A DNA stretch of 5,313 nucleotides. It comes from Nitrospirota bacterium (GTDB taxonomy: Bacteria > NPL-UPA2 > JAGMAN01). Below are positions 1 to 5,313 of the stretch, one piece after another; positions within the stretch are counted from its first letter, which is position 1; the number at the start of each line of letters is the position of its first letter. A model generated the notes under the pieces. It was not told where the DNA came from, did no database searches, and saw nothing but the letters and a program-made list of their open reading frames with translations. The stretch spans positions 1-5,313 of the forward strand of contig JAUWHM010000013.1 in the NCBI GenBank assembly GCA_030605915.1. The letters are read 5' to 3'. A program made the position numbers and the translations under genes.

Positions 1-2163
1 GGCAACGAGAGGGTGAATACCTTAATTATTTTAGGCCAGATAAAGACTAAGGTGGGGGAGGAATTTTCTGGCCGGGTGATTCGGGAGGATGTGAAGAGGC
101 TTTATGATTTAGGCTACTTCTCTGACATCAAAGTAAAAGCGGATCCCTATAAAGAAGGGATGAAGGTGACCTTCATTGTTGAAGAAGAGTTCCTGATTAA
201 GGAGATAAACTTAGAGGGCGAGAGGGCTCTCAAAGAGGAAACCCTGAGGGAGATCATGACGCTTGGCCGGGGAGATGTCTTCAATGAGCGCCTCCTTAAA
301 GAGGATGTGGAAAAGCTCACTTCTTTATACCATGAAAAGGGATATCATTTAGCTCAGGTTAGAACTGAGGTTAAGAGATTAGAAGAGGAAAGAGAGGTTG
401 AAATTACTTTCCTCGTTGAGGAGGGAACGGCGGTAAGGATTAAGGAAATCGAGATAGAGGGCAACCACTCTTTCCCCGATAAGAGAATAAAGAAGATAAT
501 GGTCAGTCGCGTGGATAGATTGTTCAGGCGGGGTATATTTAAGGAGGATGTCCTTCAAGATGACCTGGGAAGAATCATCTCCTTTTACCAGAATCAGGGT
601 TTCCTCAAAGCTGAGATTGTAGGCACCGAGAAGCGTCTGGATGAAAGTGGAAGGTTGATCTACCTCAGGCTAAAGATTGAGGAAGGGCCCCAATTCAGAG
701 TGGGAAGGATTGGAATAGAGGGAAATGTTCTCTTCACAACGCAGCAGATAAGGAATGAATTGAAGATGGTGGAAGATAGCATCTACAGCCCGGATGACCT
801 GAAGCAGGAGGTGCGGAGAATTGAGGTTTATTATGCCGAGAGAGGTTATATATTTGCTCGGGTAGAGCCGACCACTGATATAAGGGAGGAAGATAAAAGG
901 GTTAATGTCATATATAAGATAGGAGAGGGGCAATTGGCCTACATTGAGAGGATAGAGGTGGCTGGCAATGTGAAGACACAGGATAAGGTCATTAGACGGG
1001 AGATTATGATTAAGCCGGGGGATGTCTTCGATGGCCGAAAGATTGATCGCAGCCGACAGAAGATCTACAACCTCGCCTACTTTGAAGAAGTAACTTACTA
1101 TACTACGCCCGGGACTCGGCCCCATAAGAAGAATCTTGTATTTGAAGTAACGGAACGAAAGACGGGAGCTTTCATCTTCGGCTTTGGCTATAGCACAGTT
1201 GAGGACTTCATTGGTTTTGTGGAACTGAGTCAGGATAACTTTGATATTAAGAATCCCCCTACCTTCACCGGGGCTGGCCAGAAGATAAGGATAAGAGCTC
1301 AACTGGGAACTGAGAAGACGGAGTACGACCTCAGTTTCACCGAGCCCTGGCTAATGGACCGTCCCCTCTCCTTTGGCTTTGACCTCTATGATAGTACCCA
1401 GGAGTGGGCTGATTATGATGAAGGAAGAGCCGGAGGAAGGCTGCGGCTGGGCTATCCTCTGACGGAGATTATTCGAGGTTCTTTAGCTTACAAGTATGAG
1501 GATGTAGAAATATCTGATGTGGATGAAGATGCCTCCACTCTAATCAAGAGGGAGGAGGGAAGTTTTTCCACCAGCAGCCTCAAGCTGGGCCTGGTCAAGG
1601 ATACCAGGGACAGTGCTATCGACCCCACCAGTGGCTATGAGAACAGTATCTCGGTTGAGCTGGCCGGAGGTATTTTAGGAGGAGATAGGGACCTGATAAA
1701 ATATGTTGGGGAGACCAGCCAGTATTTTAAAACCTTTGAGAGATGGGAAAAATTAATCTTGAACCTCAGATTGAAAGGGGGACTGGTGGAGGAATACGCC
1801 GATACTGACTATGTTCCCATATACGAACGTTTCTATTTGGGAGGAGCTAATACCATAAGAGGATATTCTTATCGGGATATTGGACCCAAGGACGAAAGAG
1901 ATGAACCAATCGGAGGAGAAGTCTTTATCTTGTTCAATGCTGAGTATACTTATCCATTGGTCAGGAATATAAAGGGAGCTCTCTTTTTCGATAGTGGTGC
2001 GGTCTGGGAGGATACCGGGCATCTAAACTCCAGCGACCTGAAATCTGGAGTGGGGATAGGGGTGAGAATGCTTCTTCCCATCGGCCCCATCCGTTTAGAC
2101 TATGGCTATGGTATAGATAGACATGCGGGGCGTGTTCATTTCACAGGAGGATGGAGGTTTTAA
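1..2163 (+). CDS. bamA: Outer membrane protein assembly factor BamA (5' partial)
   Basis: BamA is the outer-membrane channel of the BAM complex, which folds and inserts beta-barrel proteins. The reading frame is open from base 1 (it reads GNERVNTLIIL), which is the interior of a POTRA domain, so the gene starts upstream. The GTG at 13 and the absence of a signal peptide are edge effects. Numbering 720 residues from base 1, POTRA domains lie at about 1-63 (incomplete), 64-142, 143-229, 230-310 and 311-388. Each has the family pattern: a beta strand ending in a Gly-Asn-like turn, a helix with G(D)xF, and a GYF/GY turn. The barrel spans about 389-720. It contains FTEPW, the KDTRDS strand, and IRGY with Arg620, which corresponds to the conserved VRGF/RGY motif of loop 6. 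It ends in an aromatic beta-signal (GGWRF) with a terminal Phe. Five POTRAs plus this barrel argue for BamA rather than TamA or another Omp85 protein. The stop codon directly abuts the ompH ribosome-binding site. Probably 30-50 N-terminal residues are missing (inference). Confidence 0.96.
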   Translation, partial: GNERVNTLIILGQIKTKVGEEFSGRVIREDVKRLYDLGYFSDIKVKADPYKEGMKVTFIVEEEFLIKEINLEGERALKEETLREIMTLGRGDVFNERLLKEDVEKLTSLYHEKGYHLAQVRTEVKRLEEEREVEITFLVEEGTAVRIKEIEIEGNHSFPDKRIKKIMVSRVDRLFRRGIFKEDVLQDDLGRIISFYQNQGFLKAEIVGTEKRLDESGRLIYLRLKIEEGPQFRVGRIGIEGNVLFTTQQIRNELKMVEDSIYSPDDLKQEVRRIEVYYAERGYIFARVEPTTDIREEDKRVNVIYKIGEGQLAYIERIEVAGNVKTQDKVIRREIMIKPGDVFDGRKIDRSRQKIYNLAYFEEVTYYTTPGTRPHKKNLVFEVTERKTGAFIFGFGYSTVEDFIGFVELSQDNFDIKNPPTFTGAGQKIRIRAQLGTEKTEYDLSFTEPWLMDRPLSFGFDLYDSTQEWADYDEGRAGGRLRLGYPLTEIIRGSLAYKYEDVEISDVDEDASTLIKREEGSFSTSSLKLGLVKDTRDSAIDPTSGYENSISVELAGGILGGDRDLIKYVGETSQYFKTFERWEKLILNLRLKGGLVEEYADTDYVPIYERFYLGGANTIRGYSYRDIGPKDERDEPIGGEVFILFNAEYTYPLVRNIKGALFFDSGAVWEDTGHLNSSDLKSGVGIGVRMLLPIGPIRLDYGYGIDRHAGRVHFTGGWRF

Positions 2164-2169
2164 GGGAGG
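2164..2169 (+). promoter_or_regulatory. Shine-Dalgarno site that sets the ompH start
   Basis: GGGAGG begins on the base after the bamA stop codon and lies 5 bases before the ATG at 2175. This favours 2175 over the in-frame ATG at 2151, whose AGGAGG (2145-2150) directly touches the start codon with no spacer. The placement suggests that ompH translation is coupled to termination of bamA. Confidence 0.75.
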
Positions 2170-2174
2170 AAATA

Positions 2175-2717
2175 ATGATTATTACAAGAGGAATAGTGAG
2201 AATTGCCGTATTTAGTCTCATAGCAATAAGCCTCGGCTTAGTCTATCGGGCAGAGGCAGGGGATATCTTGAAGGTTGGCTATGTAGATATAGGCGCAGTT
2301 ATAGATAGATATGCTAAGACAGAGGAGTTAGAGAAAGCTTTAGAGAAAGAACAGCAGACTAAGCAAAAAGAGATAGCTAAGCTGGCTAAGGTGATAGAGA
2401 AACTGGAGAGAGAGCTAAAAACAAAGGCTCCTGGATTAAAGGAAAAGGAGCGCAAACGCCGGGCCGAGATTATTGAAGGGAAGAAGGAGGGGTGGAGGAG
2501 GCTGTTCCGGGAATACGACCTGGAGATAAAGAGTAAGGTCTATGAGCAGCAGAGGGGATTAATCAAGGAAATTCAAGAGGCAGTTCACTCCTATGGCAAA
2601 GAGAAGGGTTACACTTTCATCCTCGATTCCAGACAGGTTATTTATGGCTTAAAAGGACTGGATGTAACCAAGGAGATTGTAAAGCTGCTTAATAAGAAGG
2701 AAAAACCATCAAATTAA
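2175..2717 (+). CDS. ompH: Periplasmic chaperone OmpH/Skp family
   Basis: This is an OmpH/Skp-like periplasmic holdase, expected to trimerise and carry unfolded outer-membrane proteins to the BAM complex. The product from ATG 2175 is 180 residues, close to the usual 160-190. Residues 1-28 form a signal peptide: a basic Arg5/Arg9 N-region, a hydrophobic core at about 10-24, and an AEA cleavage site before GD. After it comes the family's N-terminal strand KVGYVDIGAVIDRY (33-46). Residues about 49-140 are highly charged, Lys/Glu-rich helix typical of the coiled-coil tentacles. The C-terminal part (145-173) has the characteristic GYTFILDSRQVIYG and GLDVTKEIVKLLN elements. An alternative start at 2151 would add eight charged residues ahead of the signal peptide and has a poorly spaced ribosome site. 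Its position directly after bamA is the common arrangement. The family call is firm; the client range is inferred. Confidence 0.93.
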   Translation: MIITRGIVRIAVFSLIAISLGLVYRAEAGDILKVGYVDIGAVIDRYAKTEELEKALEKEQQTKQKEIAKLAKVIEKLERELKTKAPGLKEKERKRRAEIIEGKKEGWRRLFREYDLEIKSKVYEQQRGLIKEIQEAVHSYGKEKGYTFILDSRQVIYGLKGLDVTKEIVKLLNKKEKPSN

Positions 2718-2724
2718 AAAAAGC

Positions 2725-2753
2725 AACCACAGAGAGCACAGAGGGAGCAGAGG
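2725..2753 (+). repeat. CCACAGAG-type repeat, left copy (three CAGAG units)
   Basis: The stretch begins AACCACAGAG (2725-2734) and continues with two more CAGAGG-like units (CACAGAGG at 2738-2744 plus flanking base, and CAGAGG at 2748-2753), giving a short degenerate tandem. The first ten bases are the exact reverse complement of 3050-3059 on the far side of the small ORF. The last unit also supplies the AGAGG (2749-2753), six bases before the ATG at 2760, that would serve as the ribosome-binding site of the small ORF. It resembles a dispersed ACCACAGAG..ACACAGAGG motif that I recall from intergenic regions of environmental bacterial genomes. That recollection could not be checked here. Confidence 0.65.
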
Positions 2754-2759
2754 AAAAAA

Positions 2760-3008
2760 ATGAGAGAGATTTTTAAAACGATAAAAGAATACTTTATTTT
2801 ATTACTTGGCACAGGATTATTTACCTATGGCTTATTTAGTTTTGATAGCGGGCGTCATAGTGGCGTACGTGGGTTTATAATACGAGTTGATGCTTTTCCT
2901 GTATCAACTTTTTACTACTATAGTCTTTCAAGTTTAATTTTATTAACTATAGGAGTTATTTTTATAGTTATAGGGCTATTAAAAATGAGAAAAAAGGATG
3001 AAAGTTAG
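2760..3008 (+). CDS. Small two-helix membrane protein, unknown function
   Basis: I do not recognise this 82-residue protein. It has two clear hydrophobic segments, at about 11-28 (rich in Leu/Phe/Tyr/Gly) and 53-75 (YYY followed by a Leu/Ile/Val stretch). They are joined by a polar loop of about 24 residues containing RHSGVRG. The tail is strongly basic (KMRKKDES). The basic N-terminus (MREIFKTIKE) and basic C-terminus suggest a hairpin with both ends in the cytoplasm. A ribosome site AGAGG at 2749-2753, six bases ahead of ATG, supports this start. Codons are extremely A/T-rich (about 29% G+C), unlike every neighbour. It is flanked by inverted CCACAGAG repeats and occupies the place where lpxD often lies in this type of cluster. 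A coherent two-helix topology and a good ribosome site favour a real gene. Nothing ties its function to lipid A. Confidence 0.6.
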   Translation: MREIFKTIKEYFILLLGTGLFTYGLFSFDSGRHSGVRGFIIRVDAFPVSTFYYYSLSSLILLTIGVIFIVIGLLKMRKKDES

Positions 3009-3048
3009 CCAAAAATAGGCTTGAACTTCTTAAGAGCCAAAACGATGT

Positions 3049-3060
3049 CCTCTGTGGTTA
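3049..3060 (-). repeat. CCACAGAG-type repeat, right copy (inverted)
   Basis: Read on the minus strand this is TAACCACAGAGG, followed by a degenerate ACATCG in place of further CACAGAGG units. Ten bases (3050-3059) pair exactly with 2725-2734. It lies 28 bases before the lpxC-fabZ start codon and just upstream of its purine-rich ribosome-binding region, so it forms part of the lpxC leader. Confidence 0.6.
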
Positions 3061-3073
3061 AGGTTTTCTTGCC

Positions 3074-3085
3074 GGGGAGAGGGAG
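3074..3085 (+). promoter_or_regulatory. Purine-rich ribosome-binding region of lpxC-fabZ
   Basis: GGGGAGAGGGAG precedes the ATG at 3088. The GGGGAG part (3074-3079) is 8 bases from the start, while the GGGAG part (3081-3085) is only two bases away, so the upstream half is the likelier Shine-Dalgarno site. It supports ATG 3088, which gives an N-terminus (MDCQKTIRKEV) matching the normal LpxC beginning. Confidence 0.6.
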
Positions 3086-3087
3086 CG

Positions 3088-4395
3088 ATGGATTGTCAGA
3101 AGACAATTAGGAAAGAAGTAAGTTATACCGGAGTTGGCCTCCATACGGGCACTAAGACCACTGTTACTTTCAAACCTGCTCCCGCCGGTAGTGGAGTGAA
3201 CTTCGTTCGAGTTGACCTCCCTGAGAAACCCAGGATAAGAGTAGACATCTCCCTGGCCAGGGAAGCTCCTCGACGGACTATCTTGAAGGATGGCCAGGTT
3301 GAAGTGCATACGGTGGAGCATATCCTGGCGGCTTTAGCTGGCCTGGGATTAGATAACCTCCTTATGGAAGTAGATGCCAACGAGGTTCCAGAGATAGATG
3401 GTAGTTCAGGACCATTCGTTGAGATGCTCAAGGGAGCCGGGATAATTGAACAGGGAGAGGAAAAGAGGTATGGCTGGCTAAATGAACCAATCTGGATTTC
3501 AGGGCAAGGTGCTTACATTGCTGCCTTCCCTTCCAACGAGCAGAGAATCTCCTTCACTATTGATTACGACCATCCTCACCTTAAAACACAATTTGCCTCT
3601 TTCCATATAACAGATGAAATCTTTGAGAAGGAGATTGCCCCGGCCAGAACCTTCTGCCTGGAACGGGAAGCCAAGGCTCTGCAGGCTCAGGGACTGGGTA
3701 AGGGGGCCACCTTTGAGAATACCGTAGTAATAGGGGACAGTGGAATTGTCAAGGGCAGATTAAGATTTGAGGATGAGTTCGTCCGCCATAAGATCTTAGA
3801 TTTAATGGGTGACCTGTTTCTCTTGACTTACCCCCTTAAGGCTGAGGTCATAGCCATCAAATCTGGCCACGCCCTGAACATCAAATTAGTCCAGAAGATT
3901 CACGAAAAAGTGCTCCCCTTTCAGGGAGCGAAGGAGGCTATGAAGACCAGCGAACTCCCCGACCAGATCTTGGATATCAATGACATCCAGAAGATTCTCC
4001 CTCATCGCTATCCATTCCTCTTGGTTGACAGGATTGTAGAGATAGAAGAGGGCAGAAGAATCGTTGGAGTCAAGAATGTGACCTTCAACGAACCTTTCTT
4101 CCCGGGGCACTTCCCGCAGAGGCCGATCATGCCTGGGGTTCTAATCATTGAGGCTATGGCCCAGACGGCGGGAGTGCTTATGCTGAAGAGGGAAGGCAAC
4201 TTAGGTAAATTAGCTTACCTTGCCGCCATTGACAAGGTTAAGTTACGCAGACCAGTCCTTCCTGGCGATCAGTTGAGACTGGAGGTGGAGGTTCGTAGAC
4301 TCCATCAGAAGACTGGTAAAGTTCAGACTAAGGCCTTGGTGGAAGGCAAGGTAGTAGCTGAGGCGGAAATGGTCTTTTCCCTGATAGAGGCCTGA
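3088..4395 (+). CDS. lpxC/fabZ: Bifunctional LpxC deacetylase / FabZ dehydratase fusion
   Basis: This is a 435-residue natural fusion. Residues 1 to about 277 are LpxC, the zinc-dependent deacetylase of UDP-3-O-acyl-GlcNAc and the committed step of lipid A synthesis. HTVEH (74-78) carries the general base Glu77 and zinc ligand His78. HKILDLMGD carries ligands His234 and Asp238. SGHALNIKL carries the general acid His261, and ARTF (186-189) holds the Thr of the active site. Residues about 294-435 are FabZ, the 3-hydroxyacyl-ACP dehydratase of fatty acid synthesis: LPHRYPFLLVDR (304-315), FPGHFP with catalytic His341, and PGVLIIEAMAQ with catalytic Glu355. The linker (about 278-293) is short, and the frame is continuous with no stop or internal ribosome site between halves. 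All catalytic residues of both enzymes are present, so both activities are expected. Such fusions are known in Bacteroidota/Chlorobiota and some other diderms. The stop codon overlaps the lpxA start by one base. Confidence 0.96.
   Translation: MDCQKTIRKEVSYTGVGLHTGTKTTVTFKPAPAGSGVNFVRVDLPEKPRIRVDISLAREAPRRTILKDGQVEVHTVEHILAALAGLGLDNLLMEVDANEVPEIDGSSGPFVEMLKGAGIIEQGEEKRYGWLNEPIWISGQGAYIAAFPSNEQRISFTIDYDHPHLKTQFASFHITDEIFEKEIAPARTFCLEREAKALQAQGLGKGATFENTVVIGDSGIVKGRLRFEDEFVRHKILDLMGDLFLLTYPLKAEVIAIKSGHALNIKLVQKIHEKVLPFQGAKEAMKTSELPDQILDINDIQKILPHRYPFLLVDRIVEIEEGRRIVGVKNVTFNEPFFPGHFPQRPIMPGVLIIEAMAQTAGVLMLKREGNLGKLAYLAAIDKVKLRRPVLPGDQLRLEVEVRRLHQKTGKVQTKALVEGKVVAEAEMVFSLIEA
4386..4390 (+). promoter_or_regulatory. 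lpxA ribosome-binding site inside the lpxC-fabZ end
   Basis: AGAGG lies within the last codons of lpxC-fabZ, four bases before the lpxA ATG. With the TGATG stop/start overlap at 4393-4397, it indicates translational coupling of the two genes. Confidence 0.6.
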
Positions 4396-5180
4396 TGATT
4401 CACCCGACAGCCATTATTCATCCCAGAGCAAAGCTTGCTGAAGATGTAGAGGTGGGTCCATATAGTTCCATTGGTGAGAATGTGACCATTGGCCGAGGCA
4501 CGAGGATGGCCGGGCAGGCTTTCATTAATGGCTGGACCAGGATTGGGGAGAGTAACAGGATCTTCCCGGGAGTGGTAATTGGGACTGAACCGCAGGACCT
4601 CAAATTTAAGGAAGAGAAGTCCTTCTTAGAAATAGGTGATAATAATGTCATCCGGGAGTACGTTACCATCAATCGGGGAACAGCCGGTGGTGGAGGGAGA
4701 ACCACCATTGGGAATAACTGCCTCCTCATGGCTTGCACCCATATCGCCCATGATTGCCATATCGGCAGCTCAGTGGTCATGTCGAATTTAACTACCTTAG
4801 GAGGACATGTAACCATCGAGGATGAAGTCTGGATAGGAGGACTGGTTGGCATTCATCACTTCGTCAGTATAGGAAGATTGGCCTTTTTAGGAGGTTACTC
4901 AAAGGTAGTCAAGGATGTTCCACCTTTTGTGTTAGCCGACGGACAGCCAGCTGAGGTGCGGGGCCTGAATGTAATTGGTCTGAGAAGAGCGAAGTTTTCC
5001 AGTGAGAAGATGTCCATTTTAAAGAAGGCTCATCAGATTCTTTACCGTTCCCAGCTTAATACCTCTCAAGCTATAGCTAAGATAGAGGAGGAGATGGAAC
5101 CGATAGAGGAAGTCCAGCACCTGATTGAATTTATTAAGCGCAGTAGCAAGGGCAGAAAAGGAAGGGCCGCAGAAGTCTAG
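4395..5180 (+). CDS. lpxA: UDP-N-acetylglucosamine acyltransferase LpxA
   Basis: LpxA is the cytosolic trimeric enzyme that transfers a 3-hydroxyacyl chain from ACP to the 3-OH of UDP-GlcNAc, the first step of lipid A synthesis. The product is 261 residues, against 262 in E. coli. The first about 185 residues show the hexapeptide-repeat pattern of a left-handed beta helix (IHPTAIIHPRAKL, VGPYSSIGENV, TIGRGT and so on), and the remainder is the helical C-terminal domain. Catalytic His119 sits in HIAHDC (116-121), aligning with E. coli His125. Asp68 in EPQDLK matches the substrate-binding Asp74. Gly167 in FLGGYS aligns with Gly173, the acyl-chain ruler residue, hinting at a long (about C14) hydroxyacyl donor rather than C10. 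The VTINRGT and DVPPFV segments separate it from LpxD and other hexapeptide transferases. The start overlaps the upstream stop (TGATG). Catalytic assignments come from alignment by eye. Confidence 0.96.
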   Translation: MIHPTAIIHPRAKLAEDVEVGPYSSIGENVTIGRGTRMAGQAFINGWTRIGESNRIFPGVVIGTEPQDLKFKEEKSFLEIGDNNVIREYVTINRGTAGGGGRTTIGNNCLLMACTHIAHDCHIGSSVVMSNLTTLGGHVTIEDEVWIGGLVGIHHFVSIGRLAFLGGYSKVVKDVPPFVLADGQPAEVRGLNVIGLRRAKFSSEKMSILKKAHQILYRSQLNTSQAIAKIEEEMEPIEEVQHLIEFIKRSSKGRKGRAAEV

Positions 5181-5185
5181 GAGGT
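5179..5185 (+). promoter_or_regulatory. Strong Shine-Dalgarno site of lpxI overlapping the lpxA stop
   Basis: AGGAGGT is a near-perfect anti-16S match. It shares its first two bases with the lpxA TAG stop and lies nine bases before the ATG at 5195. It fixes the lpxI start and suggests coupled translation. Confidence 0.75.
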
Positions 5186-5194
5186 TGAAGAGAA

Positions 5195-5313
5195 ATGGAG
5201 AAACTTGGCCTCATTGCTGGAAGTGGTCGCCTGCCTCTCATCTTCGCCCGGGAAGCTAAGCGGGAGGTAGATATTGCTACCGTAGCCCTTTCCGGATATA
5301 CTTCACCTGAGGT
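5195..5313 (+). CDS. lpxI: UDP-2,3-diacylglucosamine pyrophosphatase LpxI (3' partial)
   Basis: Only 39 complete codons are present before the window ends. They read MEKLGLIAGSGRLPLIFARE followed by a Lys/Arg-containing helix end and a second strand (VDIATVALSG). The KLGLIAGxGxLP start is the signature N-terminus of the LpxI (DUF1009) family. LpxI hydrolyses UDP-2,3-diacylglucosamine to lipid X and UMP, replacing the unrelated LpxH of E. coli. The position directly after lpxA, 14 bases downstream with a strong ribosome site, is the usual LpxI context, often followed by an oxidoreductase gene and lpxB outside this window. The C-terminal catalytic part cannot be inspected, so completeness is unknown. 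Confidence 0.88.
   Translation, partial: MEKLGLIAGSGRLPLIFAREAKREVDIATVALSGYTSPE

Larger units (their letters stand above)
2725..3060. other. Possible repeat-bounded insert between ompH and lpxC-fabZ
   Basis: The unit is delimited by a perfect 10-base inverted repeat: AACCACAGAG at 2725-2734 and CTCTGTGGTT at 3050-3059. It contains one short membrane ORF. Its coding part is about 29% G+C (73 of 249 bases by hand count), against 45% and 60% in two 60-base stretches counted in lpxC-fabZ. It interrupts an operon whose other junctions are at most 14 bases. No transposase and no clear target-site duplication are visible, so this may be a passive cassette, a repeat-mediated insertion, or simply an intergenic region that gained repeats. 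Whether it was ever mobile is inference. Confidence 0.4.

Noticed and set aside
13..15. GTG as the true start of bamA
   Set aside because: The frame is open to base 1 and reads GNERV, the conserved end of a POTRA strand. There is no signal peptide after 13, so the real start is upstream of the window.
670..1302. Long minus-strand ORF (210 codons) opposite bamA
   Set aside because: It lies wholly within the POTRA4-barrel coding sequence, shows no recognisable domain, and is best explained as the codon shadow of bamA.
2151..2174. Upstream ATG for ompH, giving a 188-residue protein
   Set aside because: Its AGGAGG touches the ATG with no spacer, it overlaps the bamA end, and it adds charged residues before the signal peptide. 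ATG 2175 has a well-spaced GGGAGG.
2660..2760. A promoter just upstream of the small ORF
   Set aside because: The region is A-rich, but I could not find a paired -35/-10 with sensible spacing, and co-transcription from bamA-ompH is the simpler view.
3018..3038. Possible hairpin GGCT...AGCC as a terminator after the small ORF
   Set aside because: Only four base pairs are perfect and no T-run follows, so it does not qualify as an intrinsic terminator.
4418..4852. Minus-strand ORF (144 codons) opposite lpxA
   Set aside because: It is Pro/Ser/Thr-rich with periodic repetition that mirrors the hexapeptide repeats of LpxA on the other strand. It is a shadow, not a gene.

Overview
The window is a single-strand run of outer-membrane biogenesis and lipid A genes from a Gram-negative-type (diderm) bacterium. 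All genes read on the + strand: bamA (5' end cut off by the window), ompH/skp, a small AT-rich two-helix membrane ORF, a fused lpxC-fabZ, lpxA, and the first 39 codons of lpxI (cut off by the right edge). I see no RNA gene, CRISPR array, transposase or convincing terminator.

Layout: 1-2163 is the BamA beta-barrel assembly protein, with five POTRA domains (the first incomplete) and a complete C-terminal barrel. 2175-2717 is a periplasmic OmpH/Skp chaperone, tightly coupled to bamA. 2718-3087 breaks the otherwise tight operon. It holds an 82-codon membrane ORF of about 29% G+C, bracketed by inverted copies of an AACCACAGAG repeat. 3088-4395 is a bifunctional LpxC-FabZ protein. It overlaps lpxA (4395-5180) by one base, and lpxA is followed after 14 bases by lpxI.

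How the genes work together: LpxA acylates UDP-GlcNAc and the LpxC domain deacetylates the product, which is the committed step of lipid A synthesis. LpxI acts later, hydrolysing UDP-diacylglucosamine to lipid X. The FabZ domain dehydrates 3-hydroxyacyl-ACP and so competes with LpxA for the same acyl-ACP pool. BamA and OmpH handle the protein side of outer-membrane construction. lpxD, which in many diderms lies between ompH/skp and fabZ or lpxC, is absent from that position. The small AT-rich ORF sits there instead.

Organism: the genes sampled outside the small ORF are roughly 45-60% G+C. The LpxC-FabZ fusion (best known from Bacteroidota/Chlorobiota and found in some other diderm phyla), the use of LpxI rather than LpxH, and the CCACAGAG-type repeat suggest a non-enterobacterial, perhaps uncultured lineage. 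An Omnitrophota-, Aerophobota- or deltaproteobacteria-like genome is possible, but the sequence alone does not settle the phylum. The core genes are ordinary. The unusual part is the repeat-flanked insert at about 2725-3060.
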